DNA from: an uncultured Asticcacaulis sp.
GTDB taxonomy: Bacteria; Pseudomonadota; Alphaproteobacteria; Caulobacterales; Caulobacteraceae
Reading direction: 5' to 3'
Assembly: GCA_946480525.1 (NCBI GenBank)
Contig: CAMLLA010000184.1
Location: 1-8,017, forward strand
DNA: 8,017 bases
Part shown: piece by piece, positions 5,600 to 8,017 of the stretch
Position numbering within the stretch: the stretch's first letter is position 1
How the letters are laid out: each line of letters opens with the position of its first letter
The notes under the pieces: model-generated
What the model was told of the DNA's origin: nothing
The model's database searches: none
Seen by the model: the letters and a program-made list of their open reading frames with translations, nothing else
Made by a program: the position numbers and the translations under genes

Positions 5600-6586
5600 T
5601 TACGCGATACTGTTGGTGAGGTGGACGGCCAGAAGGCTGACCACCCAAAGCAAGCCTGTCGTTCGATTTGCCTTGAACAACCTGAGCGCCAGGGGACCAT
5701 CGTCGACGCGCATGCGGGCGACCTGGCTGAAAAAGTGCAGGGCGACCAGCGCCAGTCCACCGAAAAAGAGCGGCGGAAGTTGGGCCAGATGCGCCGCCAG
5801 TCCCGTCAGGACGACGGCAAGCCCGTAAAATATGCTGACGCCGTTGACGGTGTGTTTTCCCAGCCGCCGCGCGCTCGACTTGACGCCGACCAGTGCGTCG
5901 TCTTCGAGGTCCTGCAAGGCGTAGATGGTGTCGTAGCCGATCGTCCAGGCGATAAGTCCGGCATAGAAGACCAGGGCGGGAATGCTGAGCGCATTTCCAA
6001 CCGTAGCAAATCCGATCAGGAAACCCCAGTTGAAGGTGAGGCCCAGCCAGGCCTGCGGCCACCAGGTGATCCGCTTCATGAAAGGATAGGCGGCGACCAG
6101 CAGGAGCGACATGACGCCGAGGAGAATGGCCAGTGTTCCCAACTGTACGAGGATGCCAAAGCTGACCAGGCTGCACAGGACGATGAACATGACGGCCTGT
6201 TTCGGCGTGATCTGCCCGGCAGGGATGGGGCGGCCGCGTGTGCGCTCGACCTTGGCGTCGATGTCGCGGTCGATCAGGTCGTTGAACGCGCAGCCGGCGG
6301 CGCGCATCAGGGCCGCGCCGACCAGGAACAGGAAGAGCTTGTATACCGGAAAGTGCTTCGCCAGGCCTTGTGCGTCATAGACCATGGTCCCGGTCAGGGG
6401 ATCGGCGACGAAATAGGGGCGGGCGACAGCAAAGGCCAGTCCCATGGCGCACGGCAGAAAGAGAAGCCAGATACCGACGGGCCGGTCAAACCGGCCGAGT
6501 TTCAGCCATGGCCGGGACTTTTCGGGAGCCAGCCGGTCGACCCAGTTCGTCCGGGCGGCGTCTGGAAGCGGGGCAGTTTTCGACAT
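5600..6586 (-). CDS. ubiA: 4-hydroxybenzoate polyprenyltransferase UbiA
   Basis: A 328-residue integral membrane prenyltransferase that attaches the polyprenyl tail to 4-hydroxybenzoate, the committing step of ubiquinone synthesis. The first Asp-rich motif NDLIDRDID (102-110) and following RTRGRPIPAG (115-124) bind the Mg-diphosphate; the second is YDTIYALQDLEDD (218-230) with Asp226 and Asp230. GRFDRPVGIWLLFLPCAMGL (31-50) is the typical first helix. About eight or nine hydrophobic segments are visible. The ATG at 6586 has only a weak AAG upstream, but the N-terminus fits the family. It follows the cysteine-cluster gene after 74 bp and precedes the lipoprotein operon by 95 bp; no intrinsic terminator is seen on that side. 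UbiD, which decarboxylates the UbiA product, is encoded at the left edge. Confidence 0.96.
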   Translation of the reverse strand: MSKTAPLPDAARTNWVDRLAPEKSRPWLKLGRFDRPVGIWLLFLPCAMGLAFAVARPYFVADPLTGTMVYDAQGLAKHFPVYKLFLFLVGAALMRAAGCAFNDLIDRDIDAKVERTRGRPIPAGQITPKQAVMFIVLCSLVSFGILVQLGTLAILLGVMSLLLVAAYPFMKRITWWPQAWLGLTFNWGFLIGFATVGNALSIPALVFYAGLIAWTIGYDTIYALQDLEDDALVGVKSSARRLGKHTVNGVSIFYGLAVVLTGLAAHLAQLPPLFFGGLALVALHFFSQVARMRVDDGPLALRLFKANRTTGLLWVVSLLAVHLTNSIA

Positions 6587-6641
6587 GGCGTCTTGATGGG
6601 CCGGAGGGAGCGGAAAGTCGAGCGTTATTTACCCTGATCGT

Positions 6642-6659
6642 GCGACGGCACGCCGTCGC
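6642..6659 (-). repeat. Stem-loop between the cysteine-cluster gene and ubiA
   Basis: Perfect 7-bp arms GCGACGG (6642-6648) and CCGTCGC (6653-6659) with a 4-nt loop, starting one base after the upstream stop codon. No U-run follows in the transcript direction, so read-through into ubiA is likely partial or complete; the hairpin may set the 3' end or stability of the upstream mRNA. Confidence 0.5.
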
Positions 6660-6660
6660 C

Positions 6661-7254
6661 TTAGCTGGCGCGCTTATGAAAATGAAATTCGGTGTCGCGG
6701 GTGCGTTTGGCCTCGCGCGCCGGGACGACGCGGGCATAGGGGCGGCGGCCGAACAGCGTGTCCTCCATGCCGGTTTCCAATACGTCGCCCTTTTTCGGCG
6801 CCTTGAGGGGCAGGTCTTCCGTCGGCGTAATGACGTACATGGCTTCCGGCGCGTAGACCAGCACCAGGCCTTCATTGCGCGGCATGACCTCCGACCATTG
6901 CTTGAGCTGCGAATAGTAGGGTTCGCGGCGCCAGGCGTTCGGACGGTCGTGATCGACGTCTATGCAGACGGTGCCCTTGCCTTCCACGCGCATGACAAAG
7001 CCGGCATGGTCCGGCCGCCAGCGGCCATCCATATCGTCGTGCTTGAGCCAAAGGCACTTGAATTCCTGGCAGGCCTTGGGGTGCAGCCCCCAGACTCCGC
7101 ATCCGCCTTCATCGCGTACATTGTGGCAGGTCTTGCCCGGCTTCTTCTCGAAGTCCTCGATTTCATACACCTTGCAGCACAAGGTGCAGTCGCCGCACAT
7201 CTTAAGGCTGGCTCGGCGGGCAGGGCTGTGAGCGCCAGACGTATTCGTCGTCAT
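6661..7254 (-). CDS. YkgJ-type cysteine-cluster (zinc/iron-chelating-like) protein
   Basis: A 197-residue cytoplasmic protein from the ATG at 7254. The N-terminal half carries a dense Cys set: MCGDCTLCCK (19-28, CxxCxxCC), then Cys43, Cys52 (GGCGVWG), Cys62 and Cys67 (ACQEFKC), the layout of the YkgJ/CxxCxxCC family, thought to bind zinc or iron-sulfur. The C-terminal half (from about 85) is a beta-rich domain with Cys97 and no motif I recognise. The frame is open to a TTG at 7320; other candidates are the ATG at 7254 (AAGG 12 nt upstream) and the ATG at 7200 directly at the Cys motif. I prefer 7254, with moderate confidence. It precedes ubiA by 74 bp on the same strand and may be cotranscribed. 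Molecular function is not established for the family. Confidence 0.85.
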   Translation of the reverse strand: MTTNTSGAHSPARRASLKMCGDCTLCCKVYEIEDFEKKPGKTCHNVRDEGGCGVWGLHPKACQEFKCLWLKHDDMDGRWRPDHAGFVMRVEGKGTVCIDVDHDRPNAWRREPYYSQLKQWSEVMPRNEGLVLVYAPEAMYVITPTEDLPLKAPKKGDVLETGMEDTLFGRRPYARVVPAREAKRTRDTEFHFHKRAS

Positions 7255-7312
7255 CGCGGATCGGAACCTTCTGTTCGAAGCGGACACTTCCGGTCCGCAA
7301 TTCAAAACGAAT

Positions 7313-7346
7313 CGTGACAAATCACGGTCAACAATTGGTTACCGTG
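7313..7346. promoter_or_regulatory. Overlapping palindromes, possible operator
   Basis: A 24-bp imperfect palindrome at 7323-7346 has outer arms CACGGT/ACCGTG and a CAATTG centre, with 10 of 12 symmetric positions matching. Next to it, sharing four bases, is CGTGA-N4-TCACG (7313-7326). A GAATC site overlaps the left end. All lie in the 127-bp gap between ppk2 and the cysteine-cluster gene, and a minus-strand TTGACC (-35-like) sits inside the left arm. This looks like a binding site for one or more dimeric regulators; a weak ppk2 3' hairpin is the alternative. Confidence 0.35.
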
Positions 7347-7381
7347 CTTCGCGTCGAACAGATTTTTTCGCGCTGGCAGGT

Positions 7382-8017
7382 TTACGCGTTGAGCGTCTTC
7401 CGGCCAGCTATGACCTCGCCGTAATCGAAAAGGACATCGGGGTCGGGGGTCTTGACCTCAACCGAATAGGCCGGGCAGCCGACTTCGTGCAGAACGTGGC
7501 GAATAATGGCTTCACGCGCCTTGGTCTTGGAGTCTGTCATGACGACGGTCCAGGGCGCTGTTTCGCTGTGCGACCGCAACAGCATCTCGTCGCGCGCCTT
7601 CGAATAGTCGTCCCACCGCTCCTGCGCCACCGCATCCAGCCCGCTGACCTTCAACCGCTTGCGCGGATCAGTGCGGCGGTTGTCCAGCCTTTCCTTCTGT
7701 TCGTCGCGTGAGATGTCGAGCCACAACTTGATCAGGTGGATTCCGCTGCGTTCGATCATGGCTTCGAAATCGGGCACATCGCGGATGAAGGTTTCCTGTT
7801 CTTCCGGCGAGGAAAAGCCCATGACCTTTTCGACGCCGGCACGATTGTACCACGAGCGATTGAAGATGACCCATTCGCCGAAGCTGGGCAGGTGCCCGGT
7901 ATAACGCTGGAACCACCACTGGCCGCGTTCACGATCCGATGGTTTGGGCAGGGCGACGGTGCGGGTCTGGCGGATCGACAGCACTTCGGTCAGCCGCTTG
8001 ATGGCGCCATCCTTGCC
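7382..8017 (-). CDS. ppk2: Polyphosphate kinase 2 (class I PPK2), N-terminus missing
   Basis: The last 211 residues of a PPK2, which transfers phosphate between polyphosphate and nucleotides. The fragment begins inside the Walker A loop (GKDGAIKR at the right edge), so about 80-100 N-terminal residues lie outside the window; an in-frame GTG at 7984 is internal, not the start. Further signatures: ALPKPSDRERGQWWFQRY (visible residues 22-39), the Walker B region VIFNRSWYNRAGVEKVMGF (50-68), the lid region LDNRRTDPRKRLKVSGLD, and WDDYSKARDEML. Most class I members I know read FDRSWYNRAG; here the Asp is Asn (codon AAT). The stop TAA is followed by a gap without a convincing terminator. Confidence 0.94.
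   Translation of the reverse strand, partial: GKDGAIKRLTEVLSIRQTRTVALPKPSDRERGQWWFQRYTGHLPSFGEWVIFNRSWYNRAGVEKVMGFSSPEEQETFIRDVPDFEAMIERSGIHLIKLWLDISRDEQKERLDNRRTDPRKRLKVSGLDAVAQERWDDYSKARDEMLLRSHSETAPWTVVMTDSKTKAREAIIRHVLHEVGCPAYSVEVKTPDPDVLFDYGEVIAGRKTLNA

Noticed and set aside
4677..6176. 499-codon version of the lipoprotein gene starting inside ubiA
   Set aside because: The added 224 residues are antisense-style Arg/Gly/His-rich sequence in another frame of ubiA; a lipoprotein signal and GGGAG site mark the real start at 5504.
5621..6637. Plus-strand open frame (338 codons) opposite ubiA
   Set aside because: UbiA motifs on the minus strand are unambiguous; the plus frame is hydrophilic Gln/Asp/Gly-rich shadow sequence with no domain I recognise.
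6370..7317. Plus-strand open frame (315 codons) opposite the cysteine-cluster gene
   Set aside because: It has no recognisable motif, crosses the ubiA/cysteine-cluster boundary, and lies opposite a protein with a clear CxxCxxCC signature.
7303..7331. TTGACC with a -10 around 7303-7308 as a promoter for the cysteine-cluster gene
   Set aside because: No -10 hexamer at 16-18 nt spacing resembles TATAAT or the GCTANA-type Caulobacter box; only the -35-like element is worth noting.
1..8017. Toxin gene plus repeats as a sign of a mobile or defence island
   Set aside because: No integrase, transposase, tRNA junction or att-like repeat is present; the flanking genes are core metabolism with uniform base composition.

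Overview
This looks like a stretch of chromosome from a GC-rich alphaproteobacterium. Caulobacterales or a close relative is the best guess, judged by eye from the UbiA/UbiD/PPK2 sequence style, a TonB-C-like domain with a Cys pair, and several GANTC (CcrM-type) sites. The window is mostly housekeeping and hypothetical genes. I see no mobile element, CRISPR array, rRNA or tRNA. No stretch over 300 bases lacks a gene; the longest gap is about 200 bp (1368-1567).

Left part, minus strand: the N-terminal two thirds of UbiD, a prenylated-FMN decarboxylase of ubiquinone synthesis, runs off the left edge. Upstream of it, after a 160-bp spacer full of strong inverted repeats, is a small TopAI/YjhX-family gene (topoisomerase I inhibitor toxin family). 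It has no YjhQ partner in the window. The 200-bp gap before the next gene, read as a topAI leader, holds a terminator-like hairpin, a 10-codon upstream ORF and two more hairpins.

Middle: a plus-strand atypical extended-SDR gene (1568-2467) converges on, and overlaps by 44 bp, the 3' end of a minus-strand gene cluster. In transcription order that cluster is a DUF3298-like lipoprotein, a METTL20/PrmA-like methyltransferase, a VOC-fold protein, and a secreted Sel1-repeat protein with a TonB-C-like C-terminus. The first three are joined by ATGA stop/start overlaps and the fourth follows after 14 nt, so they probably form one operon.

Right part, minus strand: UbiA (4-hydroxybenzoate polyprenyltransferase) lies 95 bp upstream of that cluster. 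It is preceded by a YkgJ-type cysteine-cluster protein and, across a 127-bp gap with a striking palindrome, by the C-terminal part of a class I PPK2 polyphosphate kinase that runs off the right edge.

Functional reading: UbiA and UbiD act in successive steps of ubiquinone synthesis (prenylation, then decarboxylation). The methyltransferase may act on the electron-transfer flavoprotein, which feeds electrons to ubiquinone. The other genes have no clear shared pathway. The best candidate for something under-described is the topAI locus (about 960-1567): an orphan toxin-family gene with a structured leader that could be a cis-regulatory RNA.
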